Below are positions 53,484-62,052 of a stretch of 64,000 bases of DNA, in pieces. A program made the translations under genes and the position numbers. The DNA comes from Gammaproteobacteria bacterium (GTDB lineage: Bacteria > Gemmatimonadota > Gemmatimonadetes > Longimicrobiales > Gaopeijiaceae): NCBI GenBank assembly GCA_028820325.1, contig JAPPJO010000075.1, positions 1-64,000 on the forward strand. The letters run 5' to 3'. Position 1 is the first letter of the stretch. Every line of letters begins with the position of its first letter. The notes beneath the pieces are model-generated. The model had not been told where the DNA came from and ran no database searches. It was given only the letters and a program-made list of their open reading frames with translations.

Positions 53484-55325
53484 ATGAAGGACGGAAGAAG
53501 AAGTGCGCGCCCCCGCCTTGACGTGGTTGCGGCGCTGGTCGTGCTGCTGGTCGCGACCGCTGCGACTCCCCCCGACTCCCCCGTGGCCGACGCGGCCATG
53601 CGCGGAGAACTGGACGAGGTGAGGGAGCTGCTCAGGAGCGGCGCCGACGTGAACGCCCCCCAGAGCGACGGCCTGACCGCGCTGCACTGGGCCGCCGACA
53701 ACGGGGACGCCGCCGTGGCCCGCGTGCTGATCTACGCGGGTGCCAACCTGGCTCCGCTGACCCGCAACGACGCCTACACCCCGATGCACATGGCGGCCCG
53801 CGGCGGGCACGCCGAGGTGATCGGGCAACTGGTGGAAGCCGGGGCCGATCCGGCGGTGGCGACCTCGCGCACCGGGGTAACTCCGATGCACCTGGCGGCC
53901 AAGGCCGGCAGCGGCGAGGCGATCCGGACCTTGGCGGCCGGCGGGGCGGAGGTCGACGCGCGCGACCACCAGTGGGGCCAGACGCCGCTGATCTTCGCGG
54001 CCGGCTTCAACCGGCTGGTGGCCGTGAACACCCTGGTCGAGCTCGGCGCGGACGTATCGCTGACCGAAAACGTGCTGCACATGCCCACCCGCTACGCGGT
54101 GGACAGGGCGGCCAGAGCGGCCCGCAACGAAGTGCTGGAGTCGTTCCGGGCGCAGTCCGACAACCCGGGCCTGTGGGCCCCCTCGCCGCAGCAGGTACAG
54201 GCGGCGTCGGAGGCGGCGTGGCGGGTGCAGGCGCTTTCTCCCGAGGAGATCATCGGCAAGGCCACCGACCAGGAGATGACGGAGAACCAGCTCGCCCTGC
54301 TCCAGACCAACGCGCTCTCGTACCACGAGATGGTGGGGAACCAGGGCGGGCTGACCGCGCTGCTGCACGCCAGCCGCGACGGCTTCCGCGACGTGGTCCA
54401 CGCCCTCCTCGACGCGGGCGCCGACGTCAACCAGGTGAGCGGGGGCGAGAGGAACAGCCCGCTCCTGATTGCGGCCATCAACGGGCACTTCGACCTGATG
54501 CTCGAGCTCCTCGAGCGCGGCGCCGACCCCAGGCTGGCCGACCTCTCCGGGGCGACCCCGCTCTTCGCCGTCATCAACACCCAGTACGCCCCCAAGACGC
54601 GCTACCCCCAGCAGCAGGCCTTCAAGCAGCAGGAGGCCACACACCTTGAGGTGATGGAGGCGCTGCTGGACGCGGGCGCCGATCCCAACGTGCAGCTGGA
54701 CCGCCACCTCTGGTACCTGGAGTACAATTTCGCCCAGTTGAGCGTGAACATGTGGGGCGCGTCCCCCTTCTGGCGGGCTGCCCACGGCACCGACGAGAAG
54801 GCGATGCGGCTGCTGCTCGAGTACGGCGCCGATCCCACCATCCCCACCCGCAGGCCCCCCTCGCGCAGGCGCGGCGGCTACGGTGGCGGCGGCGGCGATC
54901 AAGTCGACCCGTCAGGCCTTGCCCCGGTGCCCACCGGCGGCCCGGGCGTATTCCCCATCCACGCGGCCTCCGGGGTAGGGTACAGCGGTGGCGACGGGGC
55001 CGGTCGCGCGGGGGTGTCGCACATCCACGTCCCCAACGGCTGGATGCCGTCCGTGAAGCTGCTGGTCGAGGAGCTGGGCGCCGACGTGAACGCACGCGAC
55101 CACAACGGCTACACCCCGCTGCACTTCGCGGCCGCGCGCGGCGACAACGAACTGATCCTCTACCTGGTGGAGAAGGGCGCCGACGTGATGGCGGTGAGCC
55201 GGCGCGGCCAGACCGTGGTCGACATGGCCAACGGCCCGGTGCAGCGCATCCAGCCCTTCCCGGAGACCATCGCGCTGCTCGAGGGCATGGGCGCCATCAA
55301 CAACCACAACTGCGTTTCCTGCTGA
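53484..55325 (+). CDS. Ankyrin-repeat protein, exported
   Basis: A 613-residue protein with a likely signal peptide (VVAALVVLLVATAAT) and about eight ankyrin repeats in two blocks (~30-200 and ~285-600), with motifs such as DGLTALHWAADNGDAAV and NGYTPLHFAAARGDNEL. A Gly/Arg-rich linker (RRRGGYGGGGGD, about 463-474) separates two parts. Ankyrin proteins mediate protein contacts; here it probably acts in the periplasm with the DUF1552/DUF1592 partners. It ends with cysteines (NNHNCVSC). Confidence 0.9.
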   Translation: MKDGRRSARPRLDVVAALVVLLVATAATPPDSPVADAAMRGELDEVRELLRSGADVNAPQSDGLTALHWAADNGDAAVARVLIYAGANLAPLTRNDAYTPMHMAARGGHAEVIGQLVEAGADPAVATSRTGVTPMHLAAKAGSGEAIRTLAAGGAEVDARDHQWGQTPLIFAAGFNRLVAVNTLVELGADVSLTENVLHMPTRYAVDRAARAARNEVLESFRAQSDNPGLWAPSPQQVQAASEAAWRVQALSPEEIIGKATDQEMTENQLALLQTNALSYHEMVGNQGGLTALLHASRDGFRDVVHALLDAGADVNQVSGGERNSPLLIAAINGHFDLMLELLERGADPRLADLSGATPLFAVINTQYAPKTRYPQQQAFKQQEATHLEVMEALLDAGADPNVQLDRHLWYLEYNFAQLSVNMWGASPFWRAAHGTDEKAMRLLLEYGADPTIPTRRPPSRRRGGYGGGGGDQVDPSGLAPVPTGGPGVFPIHAASGVGYSGGDGAGRAGVSHIHVPNGWMPSVKLLVEELGADVNARDHNGYTPLHFAAARGDNELILYLVEKGADVMAVSRRGQTVVDMANGPVQRIQPFPETIALLEGMGAINNHNCVSC

Positions 55326-55390
55326 CCGGATCGGGGCGCCGGGGCGGCCTCCCGCCCGCCCCGCCTTCCGTCCACTTCTATTCGGCGCCG

Positions 55391-58300
55391 TCACCCTCCT
55401 CTTCTGAGCCACGCGTCCACGGGCAGGTCGTCGGTGGTCTGGGCGTCTTCGTCCACCCAGTAGTAGGGGCCGAAGGGGCGCGTCTCGGGCCATACCTCGT
55501 CGAGCGTATCGGCTTCATACAGCACCCCGTGCTGCATCACGTACTCCATGTCCATGGTGTTGCGGATGTCGTCCAGGGGGTTTGAGCGGAGCACCAGCAG
55601 GTCCGCGAGCTTGCCGGCCTCGATTGAGCCGATGTCCTGGTCGGCGCCCAGGAAGTACGCCCCACCCCAGGACGCCATGCGCAGCGCTCCGAGGGGACCC
55701 AGGCCGGCGGCCGCCATCCAGATCTCCCAGTGCATGCTGGTGCCGTGGTGCTCGCCGTGTCCGCCGAGCGCGCCATTTCCGCCCGCCGCCACGATGTCGG
55801 CCAGCCCCTGCGCGATCATCGGGAAGCTGTAGTCGGTTTCCGGTCTGAGCATCCGGCGGCGCAGGAAGGCGGTCATGCGCCAGGGCATCCAGCGGCGCTG
55901 CTTCTCGTGCATCCAGACATCCGATTCCGCGTACCAGTATTCGATGTTCGCCGCGGTGGGGCTGTCGAACATGAAGGGGTTCGAGTAGACGGTTCCCGCC
56001 TGCGCGAAGAACTGCACGGCATCCGAGAAGAGCGGGATGACGCTCATCGGGTGTTCCTGCCCGGTATAGCCGTCCATCGCCTGGCCCAGGTTGTACTCGA
56101 GTTCGTAGCCTTCGGCCGTGAGGTTGAGGTTCCTGGCGCGGGCGACGTCCGCGATCCACTGGCGCCGGTCGCGCCGCGGGTGCGAATGCTGCTTGAGCGA
56201 GACCGCGCCCCAGGACTGGAGACGGTCGATGGCGTCTTCGGTGGCCGCGTAGTCGCTGAGTTCCTCGTAGGGCAGGGGATCGCCCGTGGCGTAGCTGCGC
56301 GGGCCGATCATGCGCCCGGCGCGGATGAGTTCGGCGGTGGGGAAGGTGTTCTGGTGCCAGAGCGAGTTGTCGAGGCGCGTGGTGACGCCGTAGGCGAGAT
56401 AGATGCCGGCCTCGTAGTCGCGCAGGGGCCGATGGCCGCGGTGCTCGCGGTTGCTGTGGGAATGCATGTCGACGAACCCGGGGACGATGGTGCGTCCCGA
56501 GGCGTCGATGACGCGGTCGGCGCCCGCCGTATCGCACTCCCCGACGCACACGATGCGGCGTCCGTCCACCACCACCGTGCCGCGCTCCAGCACCTCGTCC
56601 TGGCCCGCGCCCGCCAGGGTCACCAGCCGCGCGTTGGTGAACGCGACCCGCCCGGTCACCTCGCGCCGCGGCACCTCCAGGCGGATGTCGAAGGTATCGG
56701 CGCGCTGGGCGGTGACGTCGTGGCGGTAGTAGCGCGCGGCGCTTCCGAACTCGACCGTGGAAGCATCGCGCCAGCGCGGGAACAGGCCGCCGGTGCGGCT
56801 CAGGCGCTCGATCGGAAGCGAGCTGTCGCGGCGGCTGAGCGCCACCGGGCCGCCGGCACCTTCCGCTGGCGCGAGCGGAGTCACCCAGATGTCGTTGGCC
56901 TCCTGGAAGGCCAGCCAGCGGCCGTCGGGTGAAGGCGCGACCTCCTCGGCGGACTCGAGGATCATGTGGACCCTGCGGTCCTCCCCGTCCCGCCCGACGG
57001 AGGCGACCTCGACCCCCGCGTTCGTGATCTCCGGATAGAAAATGCGTCCCTCCGGTCCCCACGACGGGGCCAGGATCGCCGTCCGCTGCACCCGGTCGGG
57101 GCCGCTGCCGGTGGGGAGCGCCACGCGCACCACGTGCGCCCCCTCCCCTCCGTCGGCCGGGAAGCGCTGCAGGTCCCACCAGGGGTTGTGCGTGACGGTA
57201 CGTCCGCGCAGGGTGGCCCCCGACCCCCGGGCGACCACGATCTCGCTCCCGTCGGGGCTCCACGCCGCGTTTACGTACTCCCCGCGCGCTGCGCTTACCT
57301 GGACGGGTGTGCCGCCTCCCGCGCGCACCTTCCAGACGTGGCCGCCCCCGGTGTCGTCGAGGGTCGTGAAGGCGATCCACTCCCCGTCCGGCGACCAGGC
57401 CGGCCCGAACTCCTGCACGGGCACGAAGTCCCCGGGTGTGGCTCGGCGCGGCGTGCCAGACGGCAGATCGGCCACCCAGACCCGCCCGATCGCCTGGAAG
57501 GCCACGGTGGAGCCGTCCGGCGACGCGGTGTGCCAGCGCAGAAACTCGGCCTCGAAGGGGCCGTCCTCGATGCGGAACTCAAGCCGCGCGCGCTCCGAGA
57601 TAGTGCGCTGCACCCGCGCCTCGAAAGGAACCGGACGCACGTCGCCGGACTCGATGTCCACCAGGCCGATGCCCCCGCCCCCGGAGATCACGATCGTGCC
57701 CCCGTCCGCCGACCACGAGTACCCGGGCAGAACCCGCAGGCTCTTGTCCCCGCTCTCCACCGCGATGTTGATCGGGTCGACCAGCTTGCGCTCCGCGCCC
57801 GTCTCCAGGTCGAGCAGCCAGAGCGCGGTGCGCGGGCTGAAGCGGTGGCCCTTGAACGACACGGTGGCGGCCGGCAGGTGGCGGGCGAAGGCGAGCCAGC
57901 GCCCGTCCGGGGAGGCCTCCGGGGCGAACGCGCCCCCGCTCGAGCGCCGTCCGGCTCCCGTGCTGAACGAGGTCCCGCTGGTGATGTCGATGATGCGCCC
58001 GCTCTGCACATCGACGCGCCGGATCTGGTAGGCGCCGTCGAGCGCGTCTCGGTCGCGGCCTCCCTCGACGTCGTGGTAGTAGACGTAGCGCCCGTCCGGC
58101 GACACCGACGGCCAGTGCGCCCCGCCGTCGTCCACCAGCCGCACACCGGCGCCCCCGTCCCGGTGGTGCATCCAGATGCCCAGGCCGTTCTCCCCCACCC
58201 CGCCGCGCGCGATCGGGTCGCGCCGCACCACGATGAACTCGCCGTCGGGCGTCCACGCCGGGGTGACCGCACGCGAGTTCAGGTCGTGGAAGACCGCTCG

Positions 58301-58732
58301 CGCGTTCGATCCGTCGGCGTCCATGACCCACAGGTTGTCCTGCCCCCCGCGGTCCGAGATGAAGGCGATGCTCGCCCCGTCCGGCGAGATGCGCGGGTGG
58401 TAGTTGACCGCCACCCCGCTCTCCTGGGTGAGCGACTCCCCCGCGCCGCCCTCCGCCGGCACCCGGTAGATGTGGCCCAACAGGTCGAACACGACCCAGG
58501 AGCCGTCTGGCGCCAGGTCCACCGACATGCGCGTCCCCTCGGTGGTGGTGAAGTCGATTTCGCGGGTCTGGCCGCGGGGCAGGCGCACGTCCCAGCCGTC
58601 CTGTGCAGCTGCGGGGTGAGCCGAAGCCGCAAGCGAGCAGACCAGCAGACCGACGGCCGCCATCGCGGCGGTGGGGAAACGTGTCGAAAAGAGATGTCGA
58701 CGCCCTACGGGCAGGGTGGTCGTGACGCGCAT
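55391..58732 (-). CDS. Large exported TolB-propeller plus amidohydrolase protein
   Basis: A 1,113-residue secreted protein. A signal peptide ends PAAAQ near residue 44. Residues ~60-700 are TolB/PD40 beta-propeller repeats with the recurring WSPDGEWIAF-type signature. Residues ~755-1090 are an amidohydrolase with the metal-binding HxH in FVDMHSHSN and later motifs HGEHHGTSMHWEIW and IGSIEAGKLADLLVL. The propeller may gate access or bind substrate. ATG 58732 is preceded by GGAGGT; longer frames upstream are not protein-like. It is opposite in strand to its neighbours. Confidence 0.9.
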   Translation of the reverse strand: MRVTTTLPVGRRHLFSTRFPTAAMAAVGLLVCSLAASAHPAAAQDGWDVRLPRGQTREIDFTTTEGTRMSVDLAPDGSWVVFDLLGHIYRVPAEGGAGESLTQESGVAVNYHPRISPDGASIAFISDRGGQDNLWVMDADGSNARAVFHDLNSRAVTPAWTPDGEFIVVRRDPIARGGVGENGLGIWMHHRDGGAGVRLVDDGGAHWPSVSPDGRYVYYHDVEGGRDRDALDGAYQIRRVDVQSGRIIDITSGTSFSTGAGRRSSGGAFAPEASPDGRWLAFARHLPAATVSFKGHRFSPRTALWLLDLETGAERKLVDPINIAVESGDKSLRVLPGYSWSADGGTIVISGGGGIGLVDIESGDVRPVPFEARVQRTISERARLEFRIEDGPFEAEFLRWHTASPDGSTVAFQAIGRVWVADLPSGTPRRATPGDFVPVQEFGPAWSPDGEWIAFTTLDDTGGGHVWKVRAGGGTPVQVSAARGEYVNAAWSPDGSEIVVARGSGATLRGRTVTHNPWWDLQRFPADGGEGAHVVRVALPTGSGPDRVQRTAILAPSWGPEGRIFYPEITNAGVEVASVGRDGEDRRVHMILESAEEVAPSPDGRWLAFQEANDIWVTPLAPAEGAGGPVALSRRDSSLPIERLSRTGGLFPRWRDASTVEFGSAARYYRHDVTAQRADTFDIRLEVPRREVTGRVAFTNARLVTLAGAGQDEVLERGTVVVDGRRIVCVGECDTAGADRVIDASGRTIVPGFVDMHSHSNREHRGHRPLRDYEAGIYLAYGVTTRLDNSLWHQNTFPTAELIRAGRMIGPRSYATGDPLPYEELSDYAATEDAIDRLQSWGAVSLKQHSHPRRDRRQWIADVARARNLNLTAEGYELEYNLGQAMDGYTGQEHPMSVIPLFSDAVQFFAQAGTVYSNPFMFDSPTAANIEYWYAESDVWMHEKQRRWMPWRMTAFLRRRMLRPETDYSFPMIAQGLADIVAAGGNGALGGHGEHHGTSMHWEIWMAAAGLGPLGALRMASWGGAYFLGADQDIGSIEAGKLADLLVLRSNPLDDIRNTMDMEYVMQHGVLYEADTLDEVWPETRPFGPYYWVDEDAQTTDDLPVDAWLRRGG

Positions 58733-58890
58733 CGGAGACCTCCGGGACCAGCGGTGGGGAGACAATCGCCCAAGGGTCGATAGTGCCGCTCCGCGCGACT
58801 CCCGCGCAAGCGGATTCCGGCGGCGTCCAGGCAGGCGGCCAGCCCCGCAGGTGGGCGGGCGCGTCCCTGGGGCAGCGGTGCAAATCACGC

Positions 58891-58921
58891 TTGACAAGCC
58901 CGCTTCTTCCCCCGCTATTGA
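58891..58921 (+). promoter_or_regulatory. Weak candidate promoter of the DUF1592 gene
   Basis: A perfect TTGACA (58891-58896) is followed after 19 bases by TATTGA (58916-58921). The spacing is longer than ideal. It lies 78 bases before the DUF1592 start codon. Confidence 0.25.
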
Positions 58922-58998
58922 AGCTTGTGTCGGTGCGTCCGTTTCGGCGCCGGCGCCGCGCATGATTCGATGCGTCTTGTCAATCGAGGGGAGGCACG

Positions 58999-61455
58999 AT
59001 GAGGATACTTGTCGCCGGAATGATGGTTCTCGGCGTGGCCATCGCAGGCAACGATCCCGGGATTTCATTGGCTGACGGACCCTGGGGCGCGGAGCCCGCG
59101 GCACCCGTCTCGCCCGCGCCCGCGGTGAACCCCACCGGCGCGCCGCACCCCGCCCCTGAGACCCTCACCGGCCTGGTGCGCACCTATTGCGTCGTGTGCC
59201 ACAACGACGTCCTCCTGACCGGCAACACCACCCTGCAGGCCTTCGAGGTCGAGAACGCGACCGACAACGCCCAGACCGCCGAGCGCATGATCATGAAGCT
59301 GCGCGCCGGCATGATGCCGCCCCCGGGCTTTCCCCGGCCCGGCGGCGACTCCCTGCTGGCGCTGGTCGAGACGCTCGAGTCCACCCTAGACGAGGCCGCG
59401 GCGCGCAATCCCAACCCCGGCAACCGCACCTTCCAGCGCCTCAACCGCGCCGAGTACGAGGCCTCCGTCGAGAGCCTGCTGGGGCTCAGGATCGACGCCG
59501 GCCTCTACCTGCCCCTCGACACCAAGAGCGCCAATTTCGACAACATCGCCGATGTCCAGCTGCTCTCCCCCACGCTCATGGACGCGTATCTGAACGCGGC
59601 CGCGGAGATCAGCCGGCTGGCGGTGGGCAACCTCGAAGTCCAGCCCAGCGAGACCACCTACTCCAAGTCCGGCTACTTCTCCCAGTGGGAGCGCATCGAC
59701 GGGGCGCCCTTCGGCACCCGCGGAGGAATCTCCGCCCTGCACAACTTCCCCGCCGATGGCGAGTACAGCGTGAAGATGGCGTTCGACCACACGACCACCG
59801 GAGAGTTCTTCGGCAACGTCACCCAGGGCGAACAGATCGAGATCTCCATCGACGGAGAGCGCGTGGCGCTGCTCAACGTCGACCAGTTCATGCACGTCGC
59901 CGACCCAAACGGAGCGAACCAGGAGAGCCAGTCCTTCTTCGTCACCGCCGGGCCGCACGAAGTCTCGGCGGTCTTCCTCAAGCAGTTCGAGGGGCCGGTG
60001 CCCGACCTCATGTCGCGTCACGACTGGTCGCTGGCCGATCGCCGCATCGGCGCGGACGGGTACGGCATCACCGCCCTCCCGCACATCAAGGATCTGACCA
60101 TTGCGGGCCCGTTCCAGGTGACCGGCGTGTCCGAGAACCCGGTTCGCCGCCACATCTTTACCTGCCGTCCCACCGCCCCCGGGGAAGCGGAGGCTTGCGC
60201 GCGCGACATCGTGACCCGTCTCGGCTCCGCCGCGTTCCGGCGCTCACTGACCGAACTCGACACCTCCGAACTCATGGAGTTCTACCGCCAGGGTGAGGAC
60301 GCGGCCGGCTTCGAGACCGGTGTGCGGCTCGCCCTGCAGGCGATCCTGGCGAGCCCGGACTTCGTGTTCCGCTTCGAGCCGGTTGCGGGCAGCGCGCGCG
60401 ACGGCAGCTATCGTATCAGCGAGCTGGCCCTGGCCAGCCGGCTCTCCTACTTCCTCTGGGGCACGCCTCCCGACGAGGAACTGGTGTCGCTGGCCGAGCG
60501 CGGCCGGCTCTCGGAAAACCTGCGGGACCAGGTCGAGCGCATGATCGCCGACCCGCGTTCCGACGCGCTCGGCACCCGCTTCGCCAACCAGTGGCTGCGC
60601 CTCCAGGACCTGGATCTGGTGCATCCGGACCGCCTTATGTTCCCCGACTACCACCAGCAACTGGCCGATGCCATGACGAGGGAGACGGAACTCCTCTTCA
60701 TGAACCTGGTGCGCGAGGACCGGAGCTTCCTCGAGCTCTACACGGCCGACTACACCTTCGTGAACGAACGGCTGGCGAAGCACTACGAGATCCCGGGGGT
60801 CGTGGGCGAGGAGTTCCAGCGCGTCGAGTACCCGGACGACCGCCGGGCCGGCATCTTCGGCCACGGCAGCGTCCTCACCCTTACCTCGGTGGCCAACCGC
60901 ACCTCCCCGGTGTTGCGCGGCAAGTGGGTGATGGAGGTGGTTCTGGGCACGCCGCCACCGCCCCCTCCGCCGGGCGTTCCCGACCTGGAGGAGACCGAAG
61001 CCGTCGAGGGCACCACCATCCTGACGACGCGCGAGCGCATGGAGCGGCACCGGGCGAGCCCGGTGTGCAACGCCTGCCACCAGTTCATGGACCCGATCGG
61101 GCTGGCGCTCGACAACTTCGACGTGACCGGCAAGTGGCGCATCCGCGAGCACGGCATCCCGCTCGACACCCGCGGAACCTTCTACGACGGGAGCGATGTG
61201 ACCAGCCCGCAGGAACTGCGCGCGGTGCTGCTGGAGCGTCCGGAACCGCTGATCCGCCACTTCACCGCAAACCTGATGGCGTACGCGCTCGGTCGCCGAA
61301 TGGAGTACTACGACCAGCCGGAGATCCGCGAGATCGCGCGCAAGGCGGCGGTCGAAGGCAACCCCATGTCGGCCTTCATCCGCGGCGTGGTCGAGAGCGA
61401 GGCCTTCCAGATGAAGAGCGCCGCCACGGTGGAGGACGCACAGAGCGGCAGTTGA
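58999..61455 (+). CDS. DUF1592-family protein with cytochrome-c-type motifs
   Basis: An 818-residue exported protein. After a signal-like N-terminus comes a heme-binding CVVCH (Cys64, Cys67, His68), then DUF1587/DUF1595/DUF1592/DUF1588/DUF1585-type domains: RLNRAEYEASVESLLG, ELALASRLSYFLWGTPPDE, FFADYTFVNERLAKHY-type region, SPVLRGKWVMEVVLGTPPP and a second CxxCH in VCNACHQFMDPIG. These proteins are thought to act in redox or polymer breakdown in the periplasm together with DUF1552 proteins. GAGGGGAGG precedes ATG 58999. The domain set is complete. Confidence 0.92.
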   Translation: MRILVAGMMVLGVAIAGNDPGISLADGPWGAEPAAPVSPAPAVNPTGAPHPAPETLTGLVRTYCVVCHNDVLLTGNTTLQAFEVENATDNAQTAERMIMKLRAGMMPPPGFPRPGGDSLLALVETLESTLDEAAARNPNPGNRTFQRLNRAEYEASVESLLGLRIDAGLYLPLDTKSANFDNIADVQLLSPTLMDAYLNAAAEISRLAVGNLEVQPSETTYSKSGYFSQWERIDGAPFGTRGGISALHNFPADGEYSVKMAFDHTTTGEFFGNVTQGEQIEISIDGERVALLNVDQFMHVADPNGANQESQSFFVTAGPHEVSAVFLKQFEGPVPDLMSRHDWSLADRRIGADGYGITALPHIKDLTIAGPFQVTGVSENPVRRHIFTCRPTAPGEAEACARDIVTRLGSAAFRRSLTELDTSELMEFYRQGEDAAGFETGVRLALQAILASPDFVFRFEPVAGSARDGSYRISELALASRLSYFLWGTPPDEELVSLAERGRLSENLRDQVERMIADPRSDALGTRFANQWLRLQDLDLVHPDRLMFPDYHQQLADAMTRETELLFMNLVREDRSFLELYTADYTFVNERLAKHYEIPGVVGEEFQRVEYPDDRRAGIFGHGSVLTLTSVANRTSPVLRGKWVMEVVLGTPPPPPPPGVPDLEETEAVEGTTILTTRERMERHRASPVCNACHQFMDPIGLALDNFDVTGKWRIREHGIPLDTRGTFYDGSDVTSPQELRAVLLERPEPLIRHFTANLMAYALGRRMEYYDQPEIREIARKAAVEGNPMSAFIRGVVESEAFQMKSAATVEDAQSGS

Positions 61456-61474
61456 TCCGTCCTATGGTGGGGTA

Positions 61475-61497
61475 GGTGCCGGTGGTGCGCCGGCACC
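61475..61497. terminator. Bidirectional hairpin terminator candidate
   Basis: GGTGCCGG (61475-61482) pairs with CCGGCACC (61490-61497) around a 7-base loop, in the 46-base gap between the convergent DUF1592 and ferritin genes. There is no T-run, as often in high-GC genomes, so confidence is moderate. Confidence 0.45.
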
Positions 61498-61501
61498 CGC
61501 T

Positions 61502-62005
61502 TCACGCCTCGGATTCACCCTGCCGCTGGCCGAGTTCCGTCTCCAGCAGCAGCAGCGCGGATTTGTCGTCGCCCGCCAGGCGCAGCCGGTCGACGATGTC
61601 GGAGGCGACCTTCTCCTCCTGCACCTGCTCGTTGACGAACCACTGCAGCATCACCTGGGTGGGGTAGTCGGTCTCCTCCACGGCGAGGCGGTATAGTTCG
61701 CCGATGAGCGCGGTCACCTTGCGTTCGTGGGCCAGCGCCGCCTGGAACACTTCCAGGGGCGAGCCGAACTCCGAGGGCGGGGCGTCGATGCGGCCTAGAT
61801 CGACCCGACCCTCGCGGTCGTTCACGAAGTCGAAAATGCGCAGCGCGTGCTCCCGCTCCTCGTCCGACTGCATGCGCATCCAGTGGGCGAAGCCGGGGTA
61901 TCCCGTCCGCTCGAAGTACGCGCTCATGGCGAGGTAGTACTGGCTGGCGTAGAACTCCTGCACTATCTGCTCGTTGAGCGCCGCCTCGACTCTGTCTCCA
62001 ATCAT
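61502..62005 (-). CDS. Bacterial ferritin (non-heme)
   Basis: A 167-residue iron-storage protein. The four-helix ferritin fold has its ferroxidase ligands visible: Glu in NEQIVQEFYASQYY, the EEREHALRIF helix (E-x-x-H), and later EETDYPTQVMLQWFVNEQVQEE. It should form a 24-mer that oxidises and stores iron in the cytoplasm. ATG 62005 follows AGGAAC; the long frame upstream to 63373 is a shadow of the next gene. It lies 47 bases downstream of the gamma-glutamyltransferase gene. Confidence 0.95.
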   Translation of the reverse strand: MIGDRVEAALNEQIVQEFYASQYYLAMSAYFERTGYPGFAHWMRMQSDEEREHALRIFDFVNDREGRVDLGRIDAPPSEFGSPLEVFQAALAHERKVTALIGELYRLAVEETDYPTQVMLQWFVNEQVQEEKVASDIVDRLRLAGDDKSALLLLETELGQRQGESEA

Positions 62006-62052
62006 CTGTTCCTGTGTCCCGTGGGTTGGTGAAGAAGGCTGGTTCCGCGCGT

